From Actinocrinis sp035653575 (GTDB taxonomy: Bacteria > Actinomycetota > Actinomycetes > Streptomycetales > Catenulisporaceae), in NCBI RefSeq assembly GCF_035653575.1, contig NZ_DASRBQ010000027.1, forward strand, positions 27,287 to 91,286: 64,000 bases of DNA, in the 5' to 3' direction. Positions 7,522-14,388 of the stretch are shown piece by piece. Under the pieces are notes generated by a model. It saw only the letters and a list, made by a program, of their open reading frames with translations. It had not been told where the DNA came from and ran no database searches. Every line of letters starts with the position of its first letter. The first letter of the stretch is position 1. The position numbers and the translations under genes are program-made.

Positions 7522-8719
7522 CCGGCCTCCTCAACGTACGCGCCGCCAGCATCACGCCGACAGCGACCGAACCGGCGGCCACAAGGCCGGCCGCGAACTC
7601 TGCCCAGTGCCCCGCGAACGAGACGGCAAGCACCAGCAGCGCGCCGCACGGCAGCACCGCCTGCCGCGCGAGCCCGTTCTTGAAGGGCCGCAGGTGCACC
7701 AGCCACACGGCGACGAGGTACAGCGCGGTCGGGATGGTCACGGAGAGGGCGGCCGCGAGCGTCGAGATCCGCGCGTGATGCGTGGCCTGCTGCACGGCGA
7801 CCGCGATTCCCGCGCCGATCGCGGCGGCCGATCCGAAGATCACATAGTGGCCGTAGCCCCAGATGAAGGCCTGCTCATTCGACTGCACGTAATCGTGGAT
7901 CGGCACCGCGAAGTAGATCCAATAGGCCGCGAACACGATGATCAGTCCGCCGGCCGCGATCGGCAGCAGCGCGCCCAGGTCGGCCTGGTCATCCAGCGCG
8001 GTCTGCACCGCGATCGTGGCCGCCGAGACGCTCTCCCCGAGTGTGATGATCGTGAACAGGCCGTAGCGCTCGCCGATGTGGTGCGGATGCCACGAGGTCG
8101 GGTGGATCCGCTCCGCGATCGCCGGCACGGCCATGTCGGCGACTCCCAGCGGCCCGAACCCCCACAGCCAGGCGTCCTTGGGCGCCAGGAGCAGCAGCAC
8201 CCAGCCGGCCTGCACCACGACCAGCCCCGCCGCGTAGGTCCGCGCCGCCGTGCGCGCCGCTCCTGTCTCGCCGCGAGCGGCGCGCAACCACTGCCCCGTC
8301 TGCGCGACGCGCATGATCACGTATCCGAGCACCACCACGGCGAAGTCTCCGCGCTGGAACGCCCGCGGCACGCCCGCCGCCAGCACCAGCACCCCGGCGA
8401 TCTGCACCAGCGTGGCCAGCCGATACGCCACGTCGTCGTTGTCGTAGGCGGAGGCGAACCAGGTGAAGTTGACCCACGCCCACCAGATCGCGAAGAAGAC
8501 CAGCAGGTAGCCGCTCAGGCCGTGCCAGGACCGTCCGTCGGCTACCGCGTGTACCAGTTGCTGCCCGGCCTGGGCCACCGCCACGACGAACGACAGGTCG
8601 AAGAACAGCTCCAGCGGCGTGGCGGCGCGGTGCGCCTCATCCCGGCGCCGGGCCCGCATCCGGGACACCAGGCGCGCGGCGCTCTCGTGCCCGGTCTCCG
8701 CGTCCGCGCTCTGTGCCAT
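7511..8719 (-). CDS. Low temperature requirement protein A (LtrA) family membrane protein
   Basis: A 402-residue membrane protein with about ten hydrophobic helices. It carries the two hallmark LtrA motifs: LELFFDLSFVVAVAQAGQQL near the N terminus and HIGERYGLFTIITLGESV in the middle. The family was named from a Listeria gene needed for growth in the cold, but its molecular activity is unsettled. The short cytosolic ends are charged. The gene is probably the first of a pair with the FlK-like thioesterase, which overlaps its stop. Confidence 0.9.
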   Translation of the reverse strand: MAQSADAETGHESAARLVSRMRARRRDEAHRAATPLELFFDLSFVVAVAQAGQQLVHAVADGRSWHGLSGYLLVFFAIWWAWVNFTWFASAYDNDDVAYRLATLVQIAGVLVLAAGVPRAFQRGDFAVVVLGYVIMRVAQTGQWLRAARGETGAARTAARTYAAGLVVVQAGWVLLLLAPKDAWLWGFGPLGVADMAVPAIAERIHPTSWHPHHIGERYGLFTIITLGESVSAATIAVQTALDDQADLGALLPIAAGGLIIVFAAYWIYFAVPIHDYVQSNEQAFIWGYGHYVIFGSAAAIGAGIAVAVQQATHHARISTLAAALSVTIPTALYLVAVWLVHLRPFKNGLARQAVLPCGALLVLAVSFAGHWAEFAAGLVAAGSVAVGVMLAARTLRRPDAA

Positions 8720-8827
8720 CAGCGTCCAGCCCTCACGTCAAGAGACGAACAGGTTCAACACCAACCCCTTGCCCGATTGCGGCCCGGAAGGGAACACGAT
8801 CGCACAGACCGCCGCTCGTGCGGGCCG

Positions 8828-9406
8828 CTACCGCTCCGCTGGAGGGAGGAGTCCCGCAAGGGTGACGGTGACGAGTCGGTCGAGCGCGGCGGCGGAGTGC
8901 GTGCCGGAGGCGGCGGTCAGCGCGTGCAGGCTATAACCGGCCAGCTCCTCGGCGGGCACGTCGCCTCGCACCTGACCGTCCTCAACCGCGTCGCGGATCA
9001 CCTCCGTGATGAACGCTCGCAGCTCGCGCTGTGCGCGCTGGACGTGCTCGCCGCGGTGCAGCAGCGAGGTGAGTTCGCCGGATTCGCGATGCTCGCCGGC
9101 GATCGCCGCGTAGGCCCGCAGCACGGCGCGCAGGCGCTCGCCCGGGTCCGCCACGCTCGCGCCGACCTCGGCCAGACGGCGCAGGTGACCGGCGATGTGC
9201 CGCTCGTGCCAGGCCGCGAGGATCGCCTCGAGGTCCGGGAAGTACTTGTACAGCGTGGCGCGTCCGATCCCGCTGCGCTCGGCGACCTGAGACATCGTCA
9301 CTCCGGTCAGTCCGCGCTCGGCGACGAGGGCGGCGGTCGCGTCGAGGGTGGCGTCGCGCACGGCGTCGCGATGCGCGGCGATCGTCTCGGTCCACAGTCT
9401 CGGCAC
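8828..9406 (-). CDS. TetR-family transcriptional regulator
   Basis: A 192-residue repressor. The N-terminal HTH is VTMSQVAERSGIGRATLYKYFPDLEAIL, and the remainder is an all-helical ligand-binding and dimer domain. GTG 9406 is chosen because a good promoter on the minus strand (TTGTCA, 17 bp, TACGAC) ends about 19 bases before it; longer starts would run through that promoter. It diverges from a methyltransferase gene, with an ATTGACAAAGACAAT dyad in the shared region, so autoregulation and control of the methyltransferase are likely but inferred. Confidence 0.85.
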   Translation of the reverse strand: MPRLWTETIAAHRDAVRDATLDATAALVAERGLTGVTMSQVAERSGIGRATLYKYFPDLEAILAAWHERHIAGHLRRLAEVGASVADPGERLRAVLRAYAAIAGEHRESGELTSLLHRGEHVQRAQRELRAFITEVIRDAVEDGQVRGDVPAEELAGYSLHALTAASGTHSAAALDRLVTVTLAGLLPPAER

Positions 9407-9425
9407 GCTTCGAGGATACGCCGTG

Positions 9426-9476
9426 GTCGTATCGGAGACGACTTGTATTGACAAAGACAATCTGTCTCGCAAAACT
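9426..9476. promoter_or_regulatory. Divergent promoters with overlapping dyad operator
   Basis: On the minus strand, TTGTCA (9449-9454) and TACGAC (9426-9431) are 17 bp apart and point to the TetR gene. On the plus strand, TTGACA (9448-9453) is followed 17 bp later by AAAACT and points to the methyltransferase. The interrupted dyad ATTGACAAAGACAAT (9447-9461) covers both -35 elements and is a natural TetR operator candidate. Confidence 0.55.
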
Positions 9477-9549
9477 GACCAGTGACCCAAACTGAGCCGT
9501 GACACCGAGCAGCGATATCGCCAGGTCGACGGATTTAAGGGGGAGCATC

Positions 9550-10158
9550 ATGCCGTCCGCATCCGGTCACCGCGCAACAGCCGACCTCGACACGCTCTAC
9601 GCGGGCTGTCCGCCATGGGAGATCGGCCGCCCGCAGCCGGCATTCGTGCAGCTGGCGCAGCAGGGCGAGCTGCGGGGCCGGGTGTTGGACGTGGGCTGCG
9701 GGACCGGTGAGCACGCGCTGATGGCGGCGGCGCTCGGCCTCGACGCGACCGGAATCGACCTATCGTCGACCGGGCTCCAGATCGCCGAGCGCAAGGCCCG
9801 CGAACGCGGCTTGGCCGCGCGGTTCCTGAGGTACGACGCCTTGGCGCTGACGGAGCTGGGCGAAGAATTCGACACCGCACTGGACTCGCTGTTCCTGCAC
9901 GCGCTCGCGCCAGAAAACCGCATCGCCTACCTCGACGCGCTTCGCGCGGTGCTGCGACCGGGCGGCCGGCTGTTCGCACTCTGTTACAGCGACAGCCAGC
10001 CGCCGGACACAGGCGTGCCGCACCGGCGCAGCCGTGACGAGATCGAGCATTGGTTCGCCGGTGGATGGAGCCTGGACGCCGTCAGCGCGACCCGTTGTGA
10101 CTCCGCCCTGCTGCCCGGCGGCGTGGCTGCCTGGCTTCTCACCTGCACCCGTCACTAG
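9550..10158 (+). CDS. Class I SAM-dependent methyltransferase
   Basis: A 202-residue Rossmann-fold methyltransferase. The SAM-binding motif I is VLDVGCGTGEHAL, followed by the acidic loop ATGIDLS and a C-terminal motif LRPGGRLFALCYSD. The N-terminal YAGCPPWEIGRPQPAF resembles the thiopurine/thiol-type and tellurite-resistance-like methyltransferases, so a small nucleophilic or halide substrate is possible but unproven. ATG 9550 follows AGGGGGAG. A DUF2218 gene follows 21 bases later in the same direction. Confidence 0.8.
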   Translation: MPSASGHRATADLDTLYAGCPPWEIGRPQPAFVQLAQQGELRGRVLDVGCGTGEHALMAAALGLDATGIDLSSTGLQIAERKARERGLAARFLRYDALALTELGEEFDTALDSLFLHALAPENRIAYLDALRAVLRPGGRLFALCYSDSQPPDTGVPHRRSRDEIEHWFAGGWSLDAVSATRCDSALLPGGVAAWLLTCTRH

Positions 10159-10179
10159 CGATCCCGAAGGAGCAAACCC

Positions 10180-10569
10180 ATGCCCGCAGCCGAGGCCCGC
10201 GTGCCGACCGACCGCGCCAGCCGGTACCTGACCCAGTTGTGCAGCCATGGCCAGCGGATGCGGCTGTCCGCGCTGCACCGCCGCGGCCGGTTCGCGCACG
10301 GGCACGTAGGAGGCCACGAGCGCGAACCGGGCGCCGCGCCGCCGCAGGTTCGCGAGGCGCGAGCCACCGACACCGACGGCGTGATCGAGTTCGGATGGGG
10401 CCGCTGCGTCGTGCACGCGAGCGCGACGGAGCTGGTGCTGCGCGCCGAGGCCGATTCCGAGGAGGGCCTGCGGCGCATCCAGGACGGCGTCGCGGCGCGC
10501 GTCGAACGCATCGGCCGGCGCGACCGGCTGAGCGTGGCGTGGAGTCAGGGATCCGCGGACGCGGGCTGA
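10180..10569 (+). CDS. DUF2218 domain protein
   Basis: A 129-residue protein. ASRYLTQLCSHGQRM, the later strand GVIEFGWGRCVVHASATELVLRAEA and the helix LRRIQDGVAARVERIG match DUF2218, a small alpha/beta domain often encoded near siderophore or iron-related genes. Its activity is unknown. AAGGAGCAAACCC precedes ATG 10180. It is probably cotranscribed with the methyltransferase. Confidence 0.75.
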   Translation: MPAAEARVPTDRASRYLTQLCSHGQRMRLSALHRRGRFAHGHVGGHEREPGAAPPQVREARATDTDGVIEFGWGRCVVHASATELVLRAEADSEEGLRRIQDGVAARVERIGRRDRLSVAWSQGSADAG

Positions 10570-10586
10570 GGGCGTCCGATCGCCGC

Positions 10587-11537
10587 TTAGCTCGCGTGGA
10601 GCGTGATCGCGGCGGTGTGCAGGACGCCGCCGGTCTGGAACTGGATGAAGAAACGCCAGTCGCCGCTCGACGGCAGCAGGGTGTTGAAGGTCAGCGTCGG
10701 CCCTCCGGCGTCGGTCATCGCGGCGGCGCCCTCGGGGTGCAGATGGGCGAAGGCGAGGTCGCCGGCGTGAATCGCGGTCAGATGGGCGTAGTTCTGCAGA
10801 TACGGCTGTAGATCGGTCACCGGCTTGCCGTTCTTGGTGACGGTGATGGTCAGGATATGGCTCATCGCGGCCATCGCCTCGCCGCTGACGGTCAGCGTGT
10901 AGCCGTCGACGCTCGTGGTGGTCGCGGCAGCCGGAAGGGCTGTTGCCGCGGCCGTACCCGGAACCGTCAATGCACTGCTGAGCACTTCGGCGACCGTTGT
11001 TCCGGACGTGTTCTTGGCGTTGAACGCGACGTACGCCCGGTAATCGCCGGGCGCGAGCGCGGCCAGGCTCGCGGTCCAGGTGCCGTCGGCGGCCATGGTG
11101 GGATGCAGATGCTGGAAGCCGGTCAGGTCCGATCGGATCAAGTAGAAGTGCATCATTTTCGTCTGATCCGGCACGAAGGCCGTCATCACCGCGCCCTGTG
11201 CGTCTCTGATCTTGAAATGCAGCGCTTGCGGCTGATGGGCGGTAAGGCGGGTTGTGGTCGGCGCGAAGGTGAAGCCTCCGCTGGTCGCGGATAGGCCGGT
11301 GCCCGAGTACATCGGGTCGTCTCCGGCCATGCCCATCCCGGCCATGCCGGCGGCTGTGGCGCTCGGCGAGGCTGACGGGCCCATGCCCATGCCCGGCATT
11401 GAGGCTGAGTTACCGGCAGTGGAGGCGGACGCGCTAGCTGTGGTGGTGCTGGAGGAGGAGCAGGCTGCTGCGGTTGCGGCAAGCGCCGCGGTGATCAGCA
11501 CGGCGCAGGTGCGCCGGGCAGCGTGAAACGTAAGCAT
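10587..11537 (-). CDS. Met/His-rich lipoprotein, putative metal-binding
   Basis: A 316-residue exported lipoprotein. The N terminus has a signal peptide ending in the lipobox ATAAACSS. A Ser/Thr linker and a methionine-rich stretch follow (MPGMGMG, AGMAGMGMAGDDPM, about residues 47-76), then two beta-sandwich-like repeats with the motifs MMHFYLIRSDLTGFQHLHP and DLAFAHLHPEG. HLHP motifs with Met-rich tails are seen in actinobacterial periplasmic proteins near copper-handling genes. Binding of copper or another soft metal is a fair inference but not shown. It converges on the DUF2218 gene. Confidence 0.75.
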   Translation of the reverse strand: MLTFHAARRTCAVLITAALAATAAACSSSSTTTASASASTAGNSASMPGMGMGPSASPSATAAGMAGMGMAGDDPMYSGTGLSATSGGFTFAPTTTRLTAHQPQALHFKIRDAQGAVMTAFVPDQTKMMHFYLIRSDLTGFQHLHPTMAADGTWTASLAALAPGDYRAYVAFNAKNTSGTTVAEVLSSALTVPGTAAATALPAAATTTSVDGYTLTVSGEAMAAMSHILTITVTKNGKPVTDLQPYLQNYAHLTAIHAGDLAFAHLHPEGAAAMTDAGGPTLTFNTLLPSSGDWRFFIQFQTGGVLHTAAITLHAS

Positions 11538-11604
11538 GGTGTAGGGCTGCTTTCACAAGAGTGCGTGCACGATGTGAGCGTGATGGGCAGTCAGCGCCCG
11601 GAGG

Positions 11605-12624
11605 TCAGATGACGCGGCGCACCGCGTCGATCGGGAGCATGTTCCACGGGGCGTATTGGATCTGCTGTCCCGTCGTGGGCGCGTGCACCACGAGTCCGTT
11701 GCCGACGTAGATCGCCATGTGCTCGTTGCCGTCGTAGAAGATCAGATCGCCGACCTGGAGGTTCGACAGTGCCGGGGCGACTGCGTATCCGTCGTTGACC
11801 TGGTCGTACGTGGTGCGGCCGAGCTGCACGCCGGCGGCCTTCCACGCGGCCTGGGTCAGTCCCGAGCAGTCGTATCCGGGGTTGCCGATGCCGCCCCACT
11901 GGTAGTAGACGCCTATCTTCGACTTGGCGAACGCGACCGCGGTGCCGGCCCGCCCGGAGACCTGCGGCAGGGCGGCGATCTGCGCGGCGGTGATGTTCCA
12001 GTTCACCGCGCCCGTGCCGATCTGCTGCTGCTGCGCGACGGTCAGGCTGGAGAGCAGCGCTTGCGCCCGCCGGTTCTTCGCCAGGATCTGCGACTTGAGG
12101 TCCGCGGCCTGGGACTGCTCCTGCTGCAGCTGGGCGAGCCGGTCGGCTGCCTGCTTTTTGAGTACGGCCAGCTGCGCCTGCTGCAGCCTGAGCGACTTGA
12201 GCATCATCGCCTCGCTCTGGCCGAACTGCTTCGTCGCGAGCGCCTTCTGCAAGTATTGGTCAGGGTTCTGCGACAGCATCAGTGTCAGCGAGGGATCGAC
12301 CGAGCCGGTGCGGTACTGCGCCGCGGCCAGTGGGCCCAGGGTCGAGAGCAGCGTGTTCATCGACGCCTGGGTAGTGGCGGCCTGGCTCTGAATGAGGTCG
12401 ACCTGCCGCTGCAACTCGGCCATCTGCTCGGCCGCGGCGTCGTATCGGTTGGTGGCCTGCTCGGCTTGCGCTTGCAGGGTTTTGACTTGCGCCTGCACCT
12501 CGGCGACCGAGGCGGCGTGGCCGGTGTTCGCGGTCAGCGCGACGCCGGTAGCGGCGGCCGCGCCGGTGGTGGTCAAGGTGAGCGCGGTGCGCATGGTGGT
12601 CTTGCCGCGTCTATGGGAGGCCAT
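11605..12624 (-). CDS. Secreted NlpC/P60 (C40) peptidoglycan endopeptidase
   Basis: A 339-residue secreted hydrolase. A basic signal peptide (MASHRRGKTTMRTALTL) leads into a long coiled coil (about 40-195, rich in Gln and Ala heptads) and a C-terminal NlpC/P60 domain. YDCSGLTQAAWKAAG gives the catalytic Cys, NEHMAIYVGNG the His, and HAPTTG the third residue region. Such RipA-like enzymes cut the D-Glu to diaminopimelate bond in peptidoglycan stems during growth and division, and the coiled coil often restrains the active site. A 9-bp inverted repeat lies in its upstream leader. Confidence 0.9.
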   Translation of the reverse strand: MASHRRGKTTMRTALTLTTTGAAAATGVALTANTGHAASVAEVQAQVKTLQAQAEQATNRYDAAAEQMAELQRQVDLIQSQAATTQASMNTLLSTLGPLAAAQYRTGSVDPSLTLMLSQNPDQYLQKALATKQFGQSEAMMLKSLRLQQAQLAVLKKQAADRLAQLQQEQSQAADLKSQILAKNRRAQALLSSLTVAQQQQIGTGAVNWNITAAQIAALPQVSGRAGTAVAFAKSKIGVYYQWGGIGNPGYDCSGLTQAAWKAAGVQLGRTTYDQVNDGYAVAPALSNLQVGDLIFYDGNEHMAIYVGNGLVVHAPTTGQQIQYAPWNMLPIDAVRRVI

Positions 12625-12659
12625 GGGGGAGTACGACTCCTTCGATCAAGCGGGAGACA

Positions 12660-12700
12660 CCGAAGCGTGAGAGCGGTGAATACACTCGCCGACGCTTCGG
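12660..12700. promoter_or_regulatory. 9-bp inverted repeat in the leader of the NlpC/P60 gene
   Basis: CCGAAGCGT (12660-12668) and ACGCTTCGG (12692-12700) are perfect complements 23 bases apart, 36-76 bases upstream of ATG 12624. A nested smaller hairpin GCCGA-AGCG-TCGGC competes with it on the transcript strand. It may be an operator or a leader RNA switch. It does not match the c-di-AMP riboswitch known before some NlpC/P60 genes. Confidence 0.4.
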
Positions 12701-12723
12701 CGTGAGGTACGGGGGTGACTGCG

Positions 12724-12763
12724 GTGCCGGTCAGGTCCGGCTCGTGCCGGTCAGGTCCGGCTG
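12724..12763. repeat. Tandem duplication of a 20-bp unit
   Basis: GTGCCGGTCAGGTCCGGCT occurs at 12724-12742 and again at 12744-12762, with a period of 20. The second copy overlaps the end of the DUF6153-like coding region, so the duplication extends its 3' end. Confidence 0.8.
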
Positions 12764-13230
12764 ACGCAGGCCAGGACCCATACGGGAGGGCCGCCGAAGG
12801 ACCGCAGACGCGCGCCGCGAATGCCGCGCATGGCCGCGGCTATGAATCGTGTCCACGCCGAGCCCGTGGGAAGGGTGGCGAGTCCGAGCAGCAGAAGCGT
12901 CAGCAGCAACGTGCTGTCCTGCGGACGCAGCGGGACGCACATCGTGCCCATCACCGCGCAGCACGAATCGGCGGGGACCGCTTCGGTCCCGGCCGATGCG
13001 CTCGTCGCATTCATCGGTGCCATCGCGCTGCTCGTTGACGCCGAGACGACAGCGTCCTGCGCGACAGCGCGGTCCAGCGCGCTGGGGACGCAGGCGTCGG
13101 CGCCGGAGAGTCCGTGCATGAGGATGAACCCTGCGAGCACGGTGATCAGCACGGTCAACTGCCACCGGGACAGCAGTCGCGGTCGCGGCGTGCGGCTCGT
13201 GCGCACGGGGGGCGTGTCGCAAATCTGCAT
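12751..13230 (-). CDS. DUF6153-like small membrane protein
   Basis: A 159-residue protein with an N-terminal membrane helix WQLTVLITVLAGFILMHGLSG, an extracytoplasmic middle part with paired cysteines (ADAC, SCCAVMGTMC) and a second hydrophobic helix (LLLTLLLLGLATLPTG). Streptomyces proteins labelled DUF6153 share the MHGLSG-like helix end and the Cys/Met motifs. The function is unknown; Met and Cys in the exported loop suggest metal contact. AGGAGGGG before ATG 13230 fixes the start; longer frames upstream are non-coding in character. Confidence 0.6.
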   Translation of the reverse strand: MQICDTPPVRTSRTPRPRLLSRWQLTVLITVLAGFILMHGLSGADACVPSALDRAVAQDAVVSASTSSAMAPMNATSASAGTEAVPADSCCAVMGTMCVPLRPQDSTLLLTLLLLGLATLPTGSAWTRFIAAAMRGIRGARLRSFGGPPVWVLACVSRT

Positions 13231-13526
13231 TCGGCCCCTCCTTTCCGTGCGCGGCCGTGACGGCGCGAGCGTCAGCCTAACCGACTGTCCGGAGCACAGC
13301 GCAAAGCGTCGGCAAAGATCCACGGGGCTCGTTGCGGTTGACGTGTCGCACGCCACTGATCCACGATGGGAGTACGGCGCGTCCGACGCCGAGCCCGACG
13401 GCCTGTCCCCAGCGGCCCTGTCGCGGCGAAGGGGGGCGTACTCCCGGGCTGATCTCACGCAGCGTGCACCGAATCCCGTCAGCGGGCCGGGCTGGGGCGG
13501 CCTTCGAGGGCGGAGGTTCAGACACG

Positions 13527-14153
13527 ATGCCGGAGAACAAAGACCTCAAGCGGCTGGTACGCGGGCGGATGGCGGCGACCGGCGAGCGCTACACCGAGGC
13601 GTTGGCGCAGATCCTCATGCGCGCGCCGCTCACCCCGCTGCCCGGCTGGACGATGATGGGCGACCGGGCGGCGGACTACGAGTTCGGCCTGGTCCGCAAC
13701 GACACCGAAGAGCAGGACCGCCGCGTCGCCCGGCTGCGGCTGCGCCCCGACGTGGGCAGGGCCCGCGGCTTCGGCACCATGGCCCAACGCATCGCAGCCA
13801 CCGAATTCGCCGGCGCGCGGCTGGGTTTCCGCGGCGCGATCCGCACCCACGCGGTCGATTGGGCCTACCTCTGGCTGCGCGTGGACGGCGAGCACGGCGT
13901 GCTCGCGTTCGACAACGGGCAGGAGCGGGCGCCGCGCGGCACCCGCGACTGGACCGAGGCCGAAGTGGTCCTCGACGTCGCCGAGCAGGCGGTCGCCATC
14001 AGCTTCGGTCTCCTCCTGGTCGGCGGCGGGGCGGTGGACCTGGCCGACGTGAGCCTGCGTCAGGTCGACGCCTCGGTTCCGGTGACCGGCGGCAACGCTG
14101 GACCGGACCTCCCGTCCGCACCCCAGAACCTGGATTTCGCGGCCCTCGGCTGA
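13527..14153 (+). CDS. Beta-sandwich (carbohydrate-binding-like) domain protein
   Basis: A 208-residue protein. A short N-terminal segment (MPENKDLKRLVRGRMAATGERYTEAL) resembles the helical tag found in other actinobacterial regulators. A jelly-roll-like domain follows. The pattern RGFGTMAQRI, FRGAIRTHAVDWAYLWLRVDG, LAFDNGQE, GTRDWTEAEVVLDVAEQAVAISFGLLLVGGGAVDLADVSLRQVD is the fold repeatedly found as the sensory part of AraC- and MerR-like regulators. No DNA-binding domain is evident here. GGAGG lies ten bases before ATG 13527. Its ligand and role are unknown. Confidence 0.65.
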   Translation: MPENKDLKRLVRGRMAATGERYTEALAQILMRAPLTPLPGWTMMGDRAADYEFGLVRNDTEEQDRRVARLRLRPDVGRARGFGTMAQRIAATEFAGARLGFRGAIRTHAVDWAYLWLRVDGEHGVLAFDNGQERAPRGTRDWTEAEVVLDVAEQAVAISFGLLLVGGGAVDLADVSLRQVDASVPVTGGNAGPDLPSAPQNLDFAALG

Positions 14154-14203
14154 CCGCGTTCAAGCCAAATCCCCGGCCAATCGCCCGATGCTGGCCCGAC
14201 CGT

Positions 14204-14292
14204 GCGCTACTCGGCTGACCTGGCCGCCGCGACGGCGGGCCGGCAACGGCCGTACGGCCCCTCGAGCCGAGGCCGACCGGCCCGAGTAGCGC
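14204..14292. other. Strongly structured intergenic element (four-way junction fold)
   Basis: An 11-bp closing stem GCGCTACTCGG (14204-14214) with CCGAGTAGCGC (14282-14292) encloses three compact hairpins: 14222-14241, GGCCG-TA-CGGCC at 14248-14259, and CCTCG-AGC-CGAGG at 14260-14272. It lies between the beta-sandwich gene (ends 14153) and the P-type ATPase (starts 14389). It may be a leader RNA of the ATPase, a terminator of the upstream gene, or a small RNA. It matches no riboswitch class I recognise. Confidence 0.4.
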
Positions 14293-14388
14293 GCTCGGAC
14301 CCGGACAAGACTCGACATAGTGGCCCGGTGCCGCTTCACGCCCGCACCCGGCCTTGAGAGATCCGGTTCGCGGCGAAGGGCGGTCGTC

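Noticed and set aside
12600..12720. c-di-AMP riboswitch before the NlpC/P60 gene
   Set aside because: Some NlpC/P60 genes have one, but the conserved core of that riboswitch is not present; only a simple 9-bp inverted repeat is seen.
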